A DNA stretch of 41,245 nucleotides, taken from the NCBI GenBank assembly GCA_904502005.1, contig CAJGDC010000011.1, forward strand, positions 1-41,245, written 5' to 3'. The notes below the pieces were generated by a model that searched no databases, had not been told where the DNA came from, and was given only the letters and a program-made list of their open reading frames with translations. Below are positions 14,534 to 22,941 of the stretch, piece after piece; positions within the stretch are counted from its first letter, which is position 1, and every line of letters begins with the position of its first letter. Source of the DNA: an uncultured Alistipes sp. (GTDB taxonomy: Bacteria; Bacteroidota; Bacteroidia; Bacteroidales; Rikenellaceae). The translations under genes were made by a program, and so were the position numbers.

Positions 14534-16215
14534 TGATACTTATAGCTGATGGCGGCTCAACAAAGTGTGATTGGGCAGTAGTTGATTGTACAAGTGGAGA
14601 GATTGATCACCGCTTTCAGAGCGAAGGACTCAACCCCTATGCCCGCACAGAGGAGCAGATTGTAGAGATACTCGCGCGCGACGTCGCACCACAAGTTGAG
14701 GGGTATAGCCTCTCGGCACTACACTTCTATGGCGCTGGGGTTACAGAGGCTAAGAGTGAGCTGATGTGTCAATTGCTTGGCAAAGTGGTGAATACCGCTG
14801 AGATTACAGCACAGAGCGATATGGAGTGCGCTGCAAAGGCTCTTGTAGGAAATAGCGAAGGTGTTGTTTCAATCCTCGGCACTGGCTCAAATTCGGCTCA
14901 CTATAAAGATGGTCAAAGGGTTGGTGGCGTGGCCGCTTTGGGCTATATCCTTGGCGATGAGGGTAGTGGCTCGGTATTAGGAAAGACTCTGCTGGCAGAT
15001 ATCTTCAAGGGTGTCGCACCAGGGCATATCGTAGAGCTGTTTAGAGCCAAATATGGGATAGAGCAGGCGGATGTTTTGGAGAGTGTCTACCGCAAAGAGA
15101 ATGCAAATCGTTACCTCGCCTCCTATGCCACATTTCTATCCGAGCACATTGATGACAGCTATATCTACACCCTTGTAGAGCGATGTTTCGAGAGCTTTGC
15201 TACTAGAAATCTGCGTCAATATAGAGTACGAAACCTCTACGCCGTAGGCTCTATTGCATATCACTTTGAGAGTATACTTCGCCGTGTTGTTGAGCGCGAA
15301 GGCTTTAATCTTATCAAGGTCGTGAAGTCGCCTATTGACGCACTGGCTGAGTACTACGCCGGCAGAGCGCATAGTGAACAGCAACAGACAGAACAACCAT
15401 TTCGTAAGATTACCGAGGAGCCATCATACTACGACAACCTTGAGGGCATGAGCGTTAGCGAGTGCTTAAGGGCAATAAATCGTGAGGATAGTCGTGTTGC
15501 AGCCGCTGTAGAGAGATGCCTGCCAGAGATTGAAAAGCTTGTTAGTCAGCTTATTCCGCGACTAAAACGTGGCGGCCGACTATTCTATATGGGTGCAGGC
15601 ACAAGTGGTCGCTTAGGTGTGCTTGATGCCTCCGAAGTGCCGCCAACATTCGGCATGCCACCTACTGTAATTATAGGCATTATTGCTGGTGGCGATAAAG
15701 CTCTGCGCACCCCTGTTGAGGGCGCAGAGGATGATACCGAGCAGGGCTGGCGCGACCTTGAGCAGTACAATCCCACCCCATTGGATACCGTTGTGGGCAT
15801 TGCCGCATCGGGCACAACTCCATACGTTGTCGGCGTACTGCGTAAGGCTCGTGAGAATGGACTGCTGACAGCCTCTATAGCCTCAAACCGCAACTCTGCT
15901 GCAGCTCAAGTTGCTGAGATTGCTATTGAGACCGTCGTCGGCTCAGAGTTTGTTACGGGTAGCTCTCGCATGAAGTCGGGCACAGCACAAAAACTTGTGT
16001 GTAATATGATTACCACCACGGCAATGATAGGCATTGGTCGCGTAAGGGGCAACCGCATGGTCAATATGCAACTGACAAATCAGAAACTCCTTGACCGTGG
16101 TACCCGCATGATTGTAGACGAATTGGGAATGGAGTACACCCAAGCTCGCAATCTTCTGCTACTCCACGGCTCTGTTGAGCGAGCAATACAACATATTAAG
16201 AGTGAGGCTGACTAA
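14533..16215 (+). CDS. murQ: Fused BadF/BcrA-type amino-sugar kinase and MurNAc-6-P etherase (MurK-MurQ)
   Basis: Single 560-residue protein of two enzymes. Residues 1 to about 283 are a BadF/BadG/BcrA/BcrD-type kinase: ADGGSTKCDWAVVD is phosphate loop 1, ILGTGSNSAHY loop 2, and GYILGDEGSGSVLGK the typical following motif. After a polar linker (SEQQQTEQP), residues about 298-560 match MurQ across nearly its whole length: MGAGTSGRLGVLDASEVPPT, VEGAEDD, ASGTTPYV, GSSRMKSGTAQKLVCNMI. The two catalytic acids of E. coli MurQ (Glu83, Glu114) correspond to Glu368 and Glu399 with identical spacing. The final about 30 residues of E. coli MurQ are absent. Predicted work: phosphorylate MurNAc (perhaps GlcNAc too), then remove D-lactate to give GlcNAc-6-P. 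The reading frame is uninterrupted through the junction. It is coupled to the upstream symporter. Confidence 0.93.
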   Translation: MILIADGGSTKCDWAVVDCTSGEIDHRFQSEGLNPYARTEEQIVEILARDVAPQVEGYSLSALHFYGAGVTEAKSELMCQLLGKVVNTAEITAQSDMECAAKALVGNSEGVVSILGTGSNSAHYKDGQRVGGVAALGYILGDEGSGSVLGKTLLADIFKGVAPGHIVELFRAKYGIEQADVLESVYRKENANRYLASYATFLSEHIDDSYIYTLVERCFESFATRNLRQYRVRNLYAVGSIAYHFESILRRVVEREGFNLIKVVKSPIDALAEYYAGRAHSEQQQTEQPFRKITEEPSYYDNLEGMSVSECLRAINREDSRVAAAVERCLPEIEKLVSQLIPRLKRGGRLFYMGAGTSGRLGVLDASEVPPTFGMPPTVIIGIIAGGDKALRTPVEGAEDDTEQGWRDLEQYNPTPLDTVVGIAASGTTPYVVGVLRKARENGLLTASIASNRNSAAAQVAEIAIETVVGSEFVTGSSRMKSGTAQKLVCNMITTTAMIGIGRVRGNRMVNMQLTNQKLLDRGTRMIVDELGMEYTQARNLLLLHGSVERAIQHIKSEAD

Positions 16216-16241
16216 AGTAATTTAGCCAGCCTCTATTTTTT
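16204..16241. terminator. Terminator between the fusion gene and murA
   Basis: GAGGCTGACTAAA (16204-16216, including the stop codon of the fusion gene) pairs with TTTAGCCAGCCTC (16221-16233) with one mismatch and a 4-nt loop, followed by TATTTTTT. It separates convergent genes. Confidence 0.87.
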
Positions 16242-16253
16242 GAGCATATCGCT

Positions 16254-17564
16254 CTATTCATCTACGCGAATAATATTTGCCCCAATAGCATTCAATCTAC
16301 CCTCAATGTCGCGGTAACCACGGTCTATCTGTTCAATATTCTGGATAGTACTTACACCATCGGCACTCATTGCGGCAATAAGCAGCGAAACTCCTGCGCG
16401 AATATCTGGTGACGACATGCGTGCCGCGCGTAGCTGTACATTGTGGTCGTGACCAATAACAACAGCGCGGTGAGGGTCACAGAGTACAATCTGAGCACCC
16501 ATATCAATGAGTTTATCGACAAAGAAGAGTCGAGACTCAAACATCTTCTGATGAATCAGCGTAGTGCCTCGCGCCTGGGTGGCCACAACAAGGAATACCG
16601 ACAGCAGGTCAGGGGTAAGACCTGGCCATGGAGCGTCAGAGAACGACATAATTGAGCCATCAATAAAGCTATCAACGCAGTAGTGGTCCTGCTGTGGAAT
16701 ATAGATGTCATCCCCACGGCGCTCAAGGGCGATACCCAGACGCGCAAACTGCTGAGGAATGATTCCCAAATCATCATACGACACATTCTTAATCGTAATC
16801 TCGGAGCGATTCATTGCCGCCATGCCGATAAATGAACCCACCTCAATCATATCTGGCAACATGCGGTGAGTTGTTCCACCAAGGCTCTCCACACCCTCAA
16901 TCTCAAGCAAGTTAGAGCCGATGCCCGTAATCTTTGCGCCCATACGGCAGAGCATCTTGCAGAGCTGCTGAATATATGGCTCACAAGCAGCATTGTAGAT
17001 TGTTGTCTTGCCCTTCGCAAGTACCGCCGCCATGATAATATTTGCAGTTCCCGTCACTGACGCCTCGTCAAGCAACATATAGCAACCCTTCAACTCCTTT
17101 GCACGTACAGCAAAGAGGCTTTCAGCAGTGTCGTAGTCAAACTCTGCACCCAGCTTTTGGAAGCCGAGGAAGTGTGTATCAAGGCGACGGCGACCAATTT
17201 TGTCACCACCTGGTTTTGGCATATATCCCACACCAAAGCGTGCAAGCATAGGGCCTAAAATCATTACCGAACCACGCAGACGGGAACAACGGCGAAGATA
17301 GTCCTCGCTCTTAATGTAGTCAAGGTCAATGTTGCTCGCCTTAAACGAATAACACTCCTCACTTATGCGCTTAACCTCCACACCCATTGCGGCAAGCAGG
17401 TCTATAAGCTGCACAATATCAAGTATCTGTGGAATATTATCTACGACCACCTCCTCTGCAGTAAGCAGAGTGGCGCATATAATCTGTAATGCCTCATTTT
17501 TAGCACCTTGTGGAGTAATCTCGCCCGACAGACGACGACCTCCTTCAACTTTGAATACTGCCAT
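16254..17564 (-). CDS. murA: UDP-GlcNAc 1-carboxyvinyltransferase, Asp-type active-site loop
   Basis: First committed step of peptidoglycan synthesis: transfers enolpyruvyl from PEP to UDP-GlcNAc in the cytoplasm. At 436 residues it has normal length and the full family pattern (GAKNEALQ at 20-27; LRGSVMILGPMLARFG; DEASVTGTANIIMAAVLA; GSFIGMAAM; TDLLSV-type PDLLSVFLVVAT; EQIDRGY). The active-site loop reads PGGDKIGRRRLD, so the residue equivalent to E. coli Cys115 is Asp121. Cys-to-Asp at this place is known to prevent fosfomycin alkylation, so the enzyme should be insensitive; the same PGGDKIG loop is, as I recall, normal in Bacteroidota. It is convergent with the fusion gene and divergent from eno, with a -7 box at 17582-17589. 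Confidence 0.96.
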   Translation of the reverse strand: MAVFKVEGGRRLSGEITPQGAKNEALQIICATLLTAEEVVVDNIPQILDIVQLIDLLAAMGVEVKRISEECYSFKASNIDLDYIKSEDYLRRCSRLRGSVMILGPMLARFGVGYMPKPGGDKIGRRRLDTHFLGFQKLGAEFDYDTAESLFAVRAKELKGCYMLLDEASVTGTANIIMAAVLAKGKTTIYNAACEPYIQQLCKMLCRMGAKITGIGSNLLEIEGVESLGGTTHRMLPDMIEVGSFIGMAAMNRSEITIKNVSYDDLGIIPQQFARLGIALERRGDDIYIPQQDHYCVDSFIDGSIMSFSDAPWPGLTPDLLSVFLVVATQARGTTLIHQKMFESRLFFVDKLIDMGAQIVLCDPHRAVVIGHDHNVQLRAARMSSPDIRAGVSLLIAAMSADGVSTIQNIEQIDRGYRDIEGRLNAIGANIIRVDE

Positions 17565-17581
17565 ATCTCCTCATTTTTTTA

Positions 17582-17612
17582 CAAAGATAACTTTTTGGTG
17601 CAAGAATTGCAA
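17582..17612 (-). promoter_or_regulatory. Promoter of murA
   Basis: Minus strand: TTG (17610-17612), 20-nt spacer, TATCTTTG (17582-17589), 18 nt before the murA ATG. On the plus strand TAACTTTT (17588-17595), one base off the consensus, overlaps it and could serve eno. Confidence 0.7.
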
Positions 17613-17639
17613 TTTTTAGCTCACACAAATTTTACAATT

Positions 17640-18902
17640 ATGAGAATTTCTAAAATCTATGCACGCGAGATTCTTGACTCTCGCTCCAATCCTACAATCG
17701 AAGTTGAGGTAGAGACACCCTCTGGAATTACAGCCCGCGCCGCTGTACCAAGTGGAGCATCTACGGGCAAACATGAAGCCGTTGAGCTACGCGACAAAGA
17801 TAGCACCCGCTATGGCGGTAAGGGTGTGCTGTCGGCAATAAAGAGCGTGGAGTGCGTCATCGCTCCCGAACTTATGGGTATGTCAGTCTTTGACCAGAGG
17901 GCTATTGACCGCGCAATGATTGCCCTTGATGGGACAGAGTGTAAATCCAATTTGGGTGCAAATGCCATGCTTGGCACTTCGCTTGCGGTGGCAAAACTTG
18001 CCGCCAAACTTCTGCGCATGCCCCTATTCCGCTATATCGGTGGTGTCGATGCACATATACTCCCTATACCTATGTTTAATATCATAAATGGAGGTCGCCA
18101 CTCCGACTCGCCAGTGGCATTTCAAGAGTTTATGATTCGCCCTGTGGCGGCTCGCTCATTTAAGGAGGCGATGAGGATGGGCGTGGCGGTATTTCAGGTG
18201 CTCAAAGATGAACTTAAACATCGCGGGCTCTCCACGGCTGTGGGCGACGAGGGTGGCTTTGCCCCTGCCTTTGACTCTACGGAAGATATCCTGCAAACAA
18301 TGACTGTGGCAACCGAAAAGGCGGGCTTTACACCCGGAAGTGATGTAACCTTTGCCCTTGACTGCGCAGCGACTGAGTATTACAATGGATGTTACGACTA
18401 CCGACTTTTTGAGGGCAATGCGGGTGTAAAGCTCACCACAGCCGAACAGGTGGACTATATCGCCTACCTTGTCGATAAATACCCAATAGACTCTATTGAG
18501 GACCCTCTCTCCGAAGATGATTGGCATGGGTGGCAGAGCTTGACTGAAAAGATAGGCAACCGTTGCCAGGTTGTGGGCGATGACCTCTGCACCACAAGCC
18601 CAAAAAGAATCTACCGAGCTATCAGAGAGAGAAGCTGCAATGCCGTGCTTATCAAGCCCAACCAGATAGGCACACTCACTGAGACTATCGAGGCGGTGCG
18701 CATGGCTCAACACGCTGCACTTAAGACCATTATCTCCCACCGCTCGGGCGAGACTGAGGATACAACAATCGCCGAACTTGCCGTCGCACTTGGTACAGGT
18801 CAGATAAAGAGTGGCTCTCTTACCCGCTCTGAACGCATGGCAAAATACAACCAACTCCTTAGAATTGAGGAGGCCCTAGGCGAAGATGCAACTATGGGTT
18901 AG
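17640..18902 (+). CDS. eno: Enolase
   Basis: Interconverts 2-phosphoglycerate and PEP in glycolysis/gluconeogenesis. The protein is 420 residues from ATG 17640; an in-frame ATG at 17508 lies inside murA and is rejected because MRISKIYAREILDSRSNPT is the conserved N terminus. Catalytic and metal residues are present: Ser41 in the GAST loop, His154 in NGGRHSDSP, Glu204 in GDEGGFAP, metal ligands Asp241, Glu287 (SIEDPL) and Asp314 (VVGDDL), the general base Lys339 in LIKPNQIGTLTET, and SHRSGETED. It ends shortly after AKYNQLLRIEEALG. Divergent from murA, with only 75 bp between start codons. Confidence 0.97.
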   Translation: MRISKIYAREILDSRSNPTIEVEVETPSGITARAAVPSGASTGKHEAVELRDKDSTRYGGKGVLSAIKSVECVIAPELMGMSVFDQRAIDRAMIALDGTECKSNLGANAMLGTSLAVAKLAAKLLRMPLFRYIGGVDAHILPIPMFNIINGGRHSDSPVAFQEFMIRPVAARSFKEAMRMGVAVFQVLKDELKHRGLSTAVGDEGGFAPAFDSTEDILQTMTVATEKAGFTPGSDVTFALDCAATEYYNGCYDYRLFEGNAGVKLTTAEQVDYIAYLVDKYPIDSIEDPLSEDDWHGWQSLTEKIGNRCQVVGDDLCTTSPKRIYRAIRERSCNAVLIKPNQIGTLTETIEAVRMAQHAALKTIISHRSGETEDTTIAELAVALGTGQIKSGSLTRSERMAKYNQLLRIEEALGEDATMG

Positions 18903-18940
18903 AGCATGCTCCGTCTATTATTGGGTTATTTGATGAAAAT

Positions 18941-18980
18941 ATCCACCAAAGGATGTTGATACCTCAAACCTTTGGTGGAT
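18941..18980. terminator. Hairpin between eno and rhaA
   Basis: ATCCACCAAAGG (18941-18952) and CCTTTGGTGGAT (18969-18980) form a perfect 12-bp stem with a 16-nt loop between convergent genes. There is no strong T tract on the plus side (AAATTATATATG) and only TATTTTCATC on the minus side, so termination in both directions is plausible but not certain. Confidence 0.65.
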
Positions 18981-19003
18981 AAATTATATATGAGTTTATT
19001 ACC

Positions 19004-20257
19004 CTAACCTCGCTTTGATGTTACGTCGCGCTCATACTGCTGGATGTCGGCAATAAATCCGTCACCCACAGGTACGCCATTTCGCAGACAGAACATATCC
19101 CAAACGGCGTTCCAAGGCATATTCTTACTCTCCTCAAGTAGAGCCAGGCGCTCAAAGCCCTGACCGTTAGCCTCATACTGGCGCAACTGAGCAAGCGGCT
19201 CAAGAAGTGCCTGGAGCAGAGATTTCTGTGTTGCGCGAGTACCGATAACGTATGCACCGATGCGGTTGATAGATGCATCAAAGTAGTCCAGACCGATATG
19301 TACTCTATCAAGGGCGTTGCAGCGAACAATCTCCTTGCACAAATCCATAGTCTCGTCATTCATAATAGTCACATGGTCAGAGTCCCAACGCACTGGGCGG
19401 CTAACGTGAAGCATAACCTCTGGCACAAAGAGCAACAGTGATGAGAGTTTATCAGCCACGCTCTCGGTTGGGTGGAAGTGACCGGTATCAAGGGTTACAA
19501 TCTTGTTGCGTGTAGCTCCATAGCCGATATAGAAGTCATTTGAACCAACGGTGTAGCTCTCAAGGCCGATACCGAAGACCTTAGACTCTACGCAGTCCTT
19601 CATATTATCGTACGGCTGAGCGAAAATCTGGTCAAGAGAGTCCTTAAGCAGCTCACGGTAGAGCATACGATTTACGGTAATATCCTTACTACCATCATGC
19701 ACCCACAGATTCATGATACAAGGGTCGCCCTGACGAACACCCATATACTCAGCAATAGCACGGCAACGCTTAGAGTGCTCAATCCAGAAGTCACGAATAG
19801 CCTTGTCAGGGTTTGCGAGCGATAGATCGCCCGACTTTGGATGTGAGAAAGAGGTGGTATTGAAGTCAAGACGCATACCGTTCTCAAGACCCCACTCAAT
19901 CCAACTCTCAAAGTGCTTTGGCTCTACTTGGTCACGGTCAACAAATACGCCACCAAAGTCGCCATAAATCTCGTGCAGGTTTAGTCGCTGACGACCAGGG
20001 ATAAGAGATGATGCCTTGAGAATATCGGCACGCAACTCATCAATATTGCGAGCCTTACCCGGATAATTTCCCGTAGCCTGAATGCCACCAGTAAGCTCAC
20101 CACTAGCCTCAAAGCCAGACACATCATCTGCCTGCCAGCAGTGCATAGAAATTTCAACTTTCTGAAGCTGCTCGAGCACCTGCTCCACATCTATACCAAG
20201 CTCTGCATATCGCTCAACAGCAATATCGTACGCCTGCTTAATTCTCAATTCATTCAT
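19004..20257 (-). CDS. rhaA: L-rhamnose isomerase
   Basis: Converts L-rhamnose to L-rhamnulose; a metal-dependent TIM-barrel enzyme of the cytoplasm. The length, 417 residues, is typical of RhaA. Recognisable stretches are VEISMHCWQADDVSGFE near the N terminus, GNYPGKARN, KLNLHE-like RLNLHEIYGDF, WVHDGSKD, TLDTGHFHPTESVADK with metal-binding His/Asp residues, and HVSRPVRWDSDHV. It lies 25 nt after rhaB on the same strand, so kinase and isomerase form an operon, with the isomerase second. No rhamnulose-1-phosphate aldolase, permease or AraC-type regulator is present beside it in this window. Confidence 0.97.
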   Translation of the reverse strand: MNELRIKQAYDIAVERYAELGIDVEQVLEQLQKVEISMHCWQADDVSGFEASGELTGGIQATGNYPGKARNIDELRADILKASSLIPGRQRLNLHEIYGDFGGVFVDRDQVEPKHFESWIEWGLENGMRLDFNTTSFSHPKSGDLSLANPDKAIRDFWIEHSKRCRAIAEYMGVRQGDPCIMNLWVHDGSKDITVNRMLYRELLKDSLDQIFAQPYDNMKDCVESKVFGIGLESYTVGSNDFYIGYGATRNKIVTLDTGHFHPTESVADKLSSLLLFVPEVMLHVSRPVRWDSDHVTIMNDETMDLCKEIVRCNALDRVHIGLDYFDASINRIGAYVIGTRATQKSLLQALLEPLAQLRQYEANGQGFERLALLEESKNMPWNAVWDMFCLRNGVPVGDGFIADIQQYERDVTSKRG

Positions 20258-20282
20258 AGTTTTATAGGTTTTTAAGGTTACT

Positions 20283-21752
20283 CTATTTTAAGGTTACAAA
20301 CTTGCTATATGCCTCGCTCCACGCCTCGCTGCTCTGAGGTGTAAACTCCTCTGTAGCAATAGAGTTGCGGATAATCTTGCGAGCCTCGGCTACGGAGCCA
20401 ACAACCCCTGCGCCAACCGCCTGCATCATAATGTTTCCGATAGCTGTAGCCTCCGATGGTCCTGCAACAACGCGTTTGCCCGTAGCATTTGCCGTATACT
20501 GGTTAAGCAGTGCATTCTTAGCACCTCCGCCAATAATATGCAGGGTGTCAATTGCAAATGGAGCCATAGATTCAAGAATCTCAAGCACCTGGCGATAACG
20601 CAGTGCAAGGCTCTCAAATATTGTGCGGACAATCTGACTATCACTCTCTGGTGCCTGCTGACAAGTGCGAGAGCAGAACGACTCAATAGCCCCCAGCATC
20701 GACTCCGGATTGGCAAAAGCGGCATCATCGGGGTTGATAAAGCACTGGAAAGGCTCGGCGCTCTGAGCCATAGCGACAATCTCTGGATATGAATACTCCT
20801 TACCTTGTCGACTCCACTCCTTGCGACACTGCTCAAGAATCCACATTCCGCATATATTCTTCAAAAAGCGGGTTGTACCCTCAACACCACCCTCATTTGT
20901 GAAGTTCTGACGCATAGACTCCTCAGTAATTATCGGCATGCGGGTCTCAATGCCCATTAGCGACCATGTTCCTGAAGATAGATATGCAAAATTCTCACCC
21001 TCCACAGGCACTGCCATCACAGCCGAGGCGGTATCGTGACCAGCAACGGCAACAACATCAACCTCGCCTATGCCTGTCTGGGTTGCCAGCGTGGTATTTA
21101 GCTTACCAATTACGCAACCTGGGAGTGTTGGCTCAAGGAGAATATCCTCCTTAACACCTGCTGCGGCGAGCAAATCCCCATCCCACTGTAGTGTACGAGG
21201 ATTAAGAGCCTGCGATGTTGAGGCGATAGTGTATTCACAAATCTGCTTGCCGGTAAGCATATAGCTCAGCGCATCGGGGATAAAGAGCAGTCTCTCCGCC
21301 TGCAAAACTGGGGCATAACCCTCCTTAACGGCTGCATAAATCTGAAACAGAGTGTTGAAATTCATCACCTGAATGCCCGTTCTGTTATATACCTCTTCGC
21401 GCGGAATTTTCTTAAAAAACTCCTCTGGAGCACCGTTGGTGTATGGGTCACGATATGCGCGAGGATTACCCAGTATTGAGCCATCGCTACCAATTGGCAC
21501 CACATCTACACCCCAGGTGTCAATACCCACAGAGTCGGGGCGTATGCCTCGCTTAGCGCACTCTGTAAGGCCCTCTACAATATGCTCATAGAGGCCAAGA
21601 ATATTCCAATAGTACTTGCCATTAACAGCAATAATACCATTACCAAAACGGGTGAGTTCCTCAACCTCCACACGGCCATCGCGTAGAGTTCCCAGCAGGG
21701 TGCGACCAGATGTTGCACCGAGGTCAAATGCAAGAAAGTTAGAGTGTTTCAT
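20283..21752 (-). CDS. rhaB: Rhamnulokinase
   Basis: ATP-dependent kinase of L-rhamnulose, FGGY family, 489 residues. The N terminus FLAFDLGATSGRTLLGTL is the phosphate-1 loop of the ASKHA fold, GIDTWGVDVV carries a family Asp motif, VAGHDTASAVMAVP and YLSSGTWSLMGIE form the middle region, and HIIGGGAKNALLNQYTANAT is the adenosine motif before the C-terminal helices. The product, rhamnulose-1-phosphate, would go to an aldolase not encoded here. First gene of the rhaB-rhaA pair. The 160-bp gap to the divergent purC contains a minus-strand TAAATTTG at 21757-21764, but that lies too close to the ATG to be a convincing promoter, so the real start site is not identified. Confidence 0.96.
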   Translation of the reverse strand: MKHSNFLAFDLGATSGRTLLGTLRDGRVEVEELTRFGNGIIAVNGKYYWNILGLYEHIVEGLTECAKRGIRPDSVGIDTWGVDVVPIGSDGSILGNPRAYRDPYTNGAPEEFFKKIPREEVYNRTGIQVMNFNTLFQIYAAVKEGYAPVLQAERLLFIPDALSYMLTGKQICEYTIASTSQALNPRTLQWDGDLLAAAGVKEDILLEPTLPGCVIGKLNTTLATQTGIGEVDVVAVAGHDTASAVMAVPVEGENFAYLSSGTWSLMGIETRMPIITEESMRQNFTNEGGVEGTTRFLKNICGMWILEQCRKEWSRQGKEYSYPEIVAMAQSAEPFQCFINPDDAAFANPESMLGAIESFCSRTCQQAPESDSQIVRTIFESLALRYRQVLEILESMAPFAIDTLHIIGGGAKNALLNQYTANATGKRVVAGPSEATAIGNIMMQAVGAGVVGSVAEARKIIRNSIATEEFTPQSSEAWSEAYSKFVTLK

Positions 21753-21871
21753 ACTACAAATTTATAGAATTTATTTTTGAAAGTCAATGATTATGAGAAA
21801 AAAATGGGCATTCTGTCTATTGATTGTGCAAAAATATTGTTCATAGCTGCAGGCGGTATCTGAATTTATTA

Positions 21872-21879
21872 TAACTTTG
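21872..21879 (+). promoter_or_regulatory. -7 box for purC
   Basis: TAACTTTG matches TAnnTTTG, 33 nt before the purC ATG. A -33 box at the usual distance is not obvious. No PurR-like or purine-riboswitch fold fits in the roughly 25-nt leader. Confidence 0.55.
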
Positions 21880-21912
21880 TGGCAGAAACAAAACAATCTA
21901 ATATAAAGTATA

Positions 21913-22857
21913 ATGGAAGCTATTGTAAAGACTAACTTCAACTTTAAGGGTCAGCAGGGCCACTATGTAGGCAAAGTGCGCGATGTTTATAGCATTGAGG
22001 GCGACTACCTTGTAATGGTTGTCTCTGACCGTATCTCTGCTTTTGATGTGGTGCTACCAAAGGGTATCCCTTTCAAGGGTCAGGTGCTTAACCAGATTGC
22101 TGCATCATTCCTTGATGCTACAGCAGACATCCTTCCAAACTGGAAAATTGCCGTTCCAGATCCAATGGTTACTGTAGGTCACAAATGCGAGCCATTCAAG
22201 GTGGAGATGGTAATCCGTGGCTACCTCTCTGGTCACGCGTGGCGTGAGTACAAGGCTGGCAAGCGCACTATCTGTGGTGTAACTATGCCGGATGGTATGG
22301 TTGAGAACCAGAAGTTCCCAGAGCCAATCATCACCCCTACTACCAAGGCAGACGAGGGTCACGATGAGGATATCTCTAAGGAGGAGATTATTGCTCGCGG
22401 TATCGTTAGCCGTGAGGATTATGAGCAGCTTGAGGCTTACACTCGTGCAATCTTCGCTCGCGGTACTGAGATTGCTGCAAAGATGGGTCTTATCCTTGTA
22501 GATACAAAGTACGAGTTTGGTAAGAAGAATGGTGTAATCTACCTTATGGATGAGATTCACACTCCAGACTCTTCACGTTACTTCTATGCTGAGGGTTATG
22601 CAGAGCGTCTTGCCGCAGGTGAGAAGCAGAAGCAGCTGAGCAAGGAGTTTGTTCGTGAGTGGCTTATGGCAAATGGTTTCCAGGGTCAGGATGGACAGCA
22701 GGTGCCTGAGATGACTCCAGAGATTGTTGCCTCTATCACTGACCGCTACATTGAGCTGTACGAGAACATCACTGGCGAGAAGTTCGTTAAGGCAGAGTGC
22801 GACGATGTAGCTGCACGCATTGAGAAGAATGTTAGCGATTTTCTTGCAACACTATAA
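21913..22857 (+). CDS. purC: SAICAR synthase (phosphoribosylaminoimidazole-succinocarboxamide synthase)
   Basis: Joins CAIR and L-aspartate with ATP in purine synthesis. The 314-residue length corresponds to the longer, yeast Ade1-like form rather than the about 240-residue E. coli form. Conserved sequences include GKVRDVYSIEGDYLVMVVSD, RISAFDVVLPKGIPFKGQVL, EMVIRGYLSGHAWREY, PTTKADEGHDEDIS, LVDTKYEFG and MDEIHTPDSSRY. Strong codon bias suggests high expression. It stands alone, divergent from rhaB and convergent with proS, and ends in a shared strong hairpin. Confidence 0.97.
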   Translation: MEAIVKTNFNFKGQQGHYVGKVRDVYSIEGDYLVMVVSDRISAFDVVLPKGIPFKGQVLNQIAASFLDATADILPNWKIAVPDPMVTVGHKCEPFKVEMVIRGYLSGHAWREYKAGKRTICGVTMPDGMVENQKFPEPIITPTTKADEGHDEDISKEEIIARGIVSREDYEQLEAYTRAIFARGTEIAAKMGLILVDTKYEFGKKNGVIYLMDEIHTPDSSRYFYAEGYAERLAAGEKQKQLSKEFVREWLMANGFQGQDGQQVPEMTPEIVASITDRYIELYENITGEKFVKAECDDVAARIEKNVSDFLATL

Positions 22858-22882
22858 TTGATAGTTATCTGCCCAATGGGCA

Positions 22883-22926
22883 AAAAAATATGGCGGAGGT
22901 ACTTGATACTCTCCGCCATATTTTTT
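22883..22926. terminator. Bidirectional terminator between purC and proS
   Basis: AAAAAATATGGCGGAG (22883-22898) and CTCCGCCATATTTTTT (22911-22926) form a perfect 16-bp inverted repeat; the A and T ends give a T tract in either direction, serving both convergent genes. Confidence 0.93.
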
Positions 22927-22941
22927 GCTGTAATCCTTCGT

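Noticed and set aside
18156..18854. 232-codon minus-strand frame opposite eno.
   Set aside because: eno is intact with all catalytic residues; the antisense frame shows no domain or start signal.
21757..21764. Minus-strand TAAATTTG as a rhaB promoter.
   Set aside because: It lies 5 nt upstream of the ATG, so transcription would begin at or inside the start codon, and no -33 box supports it.
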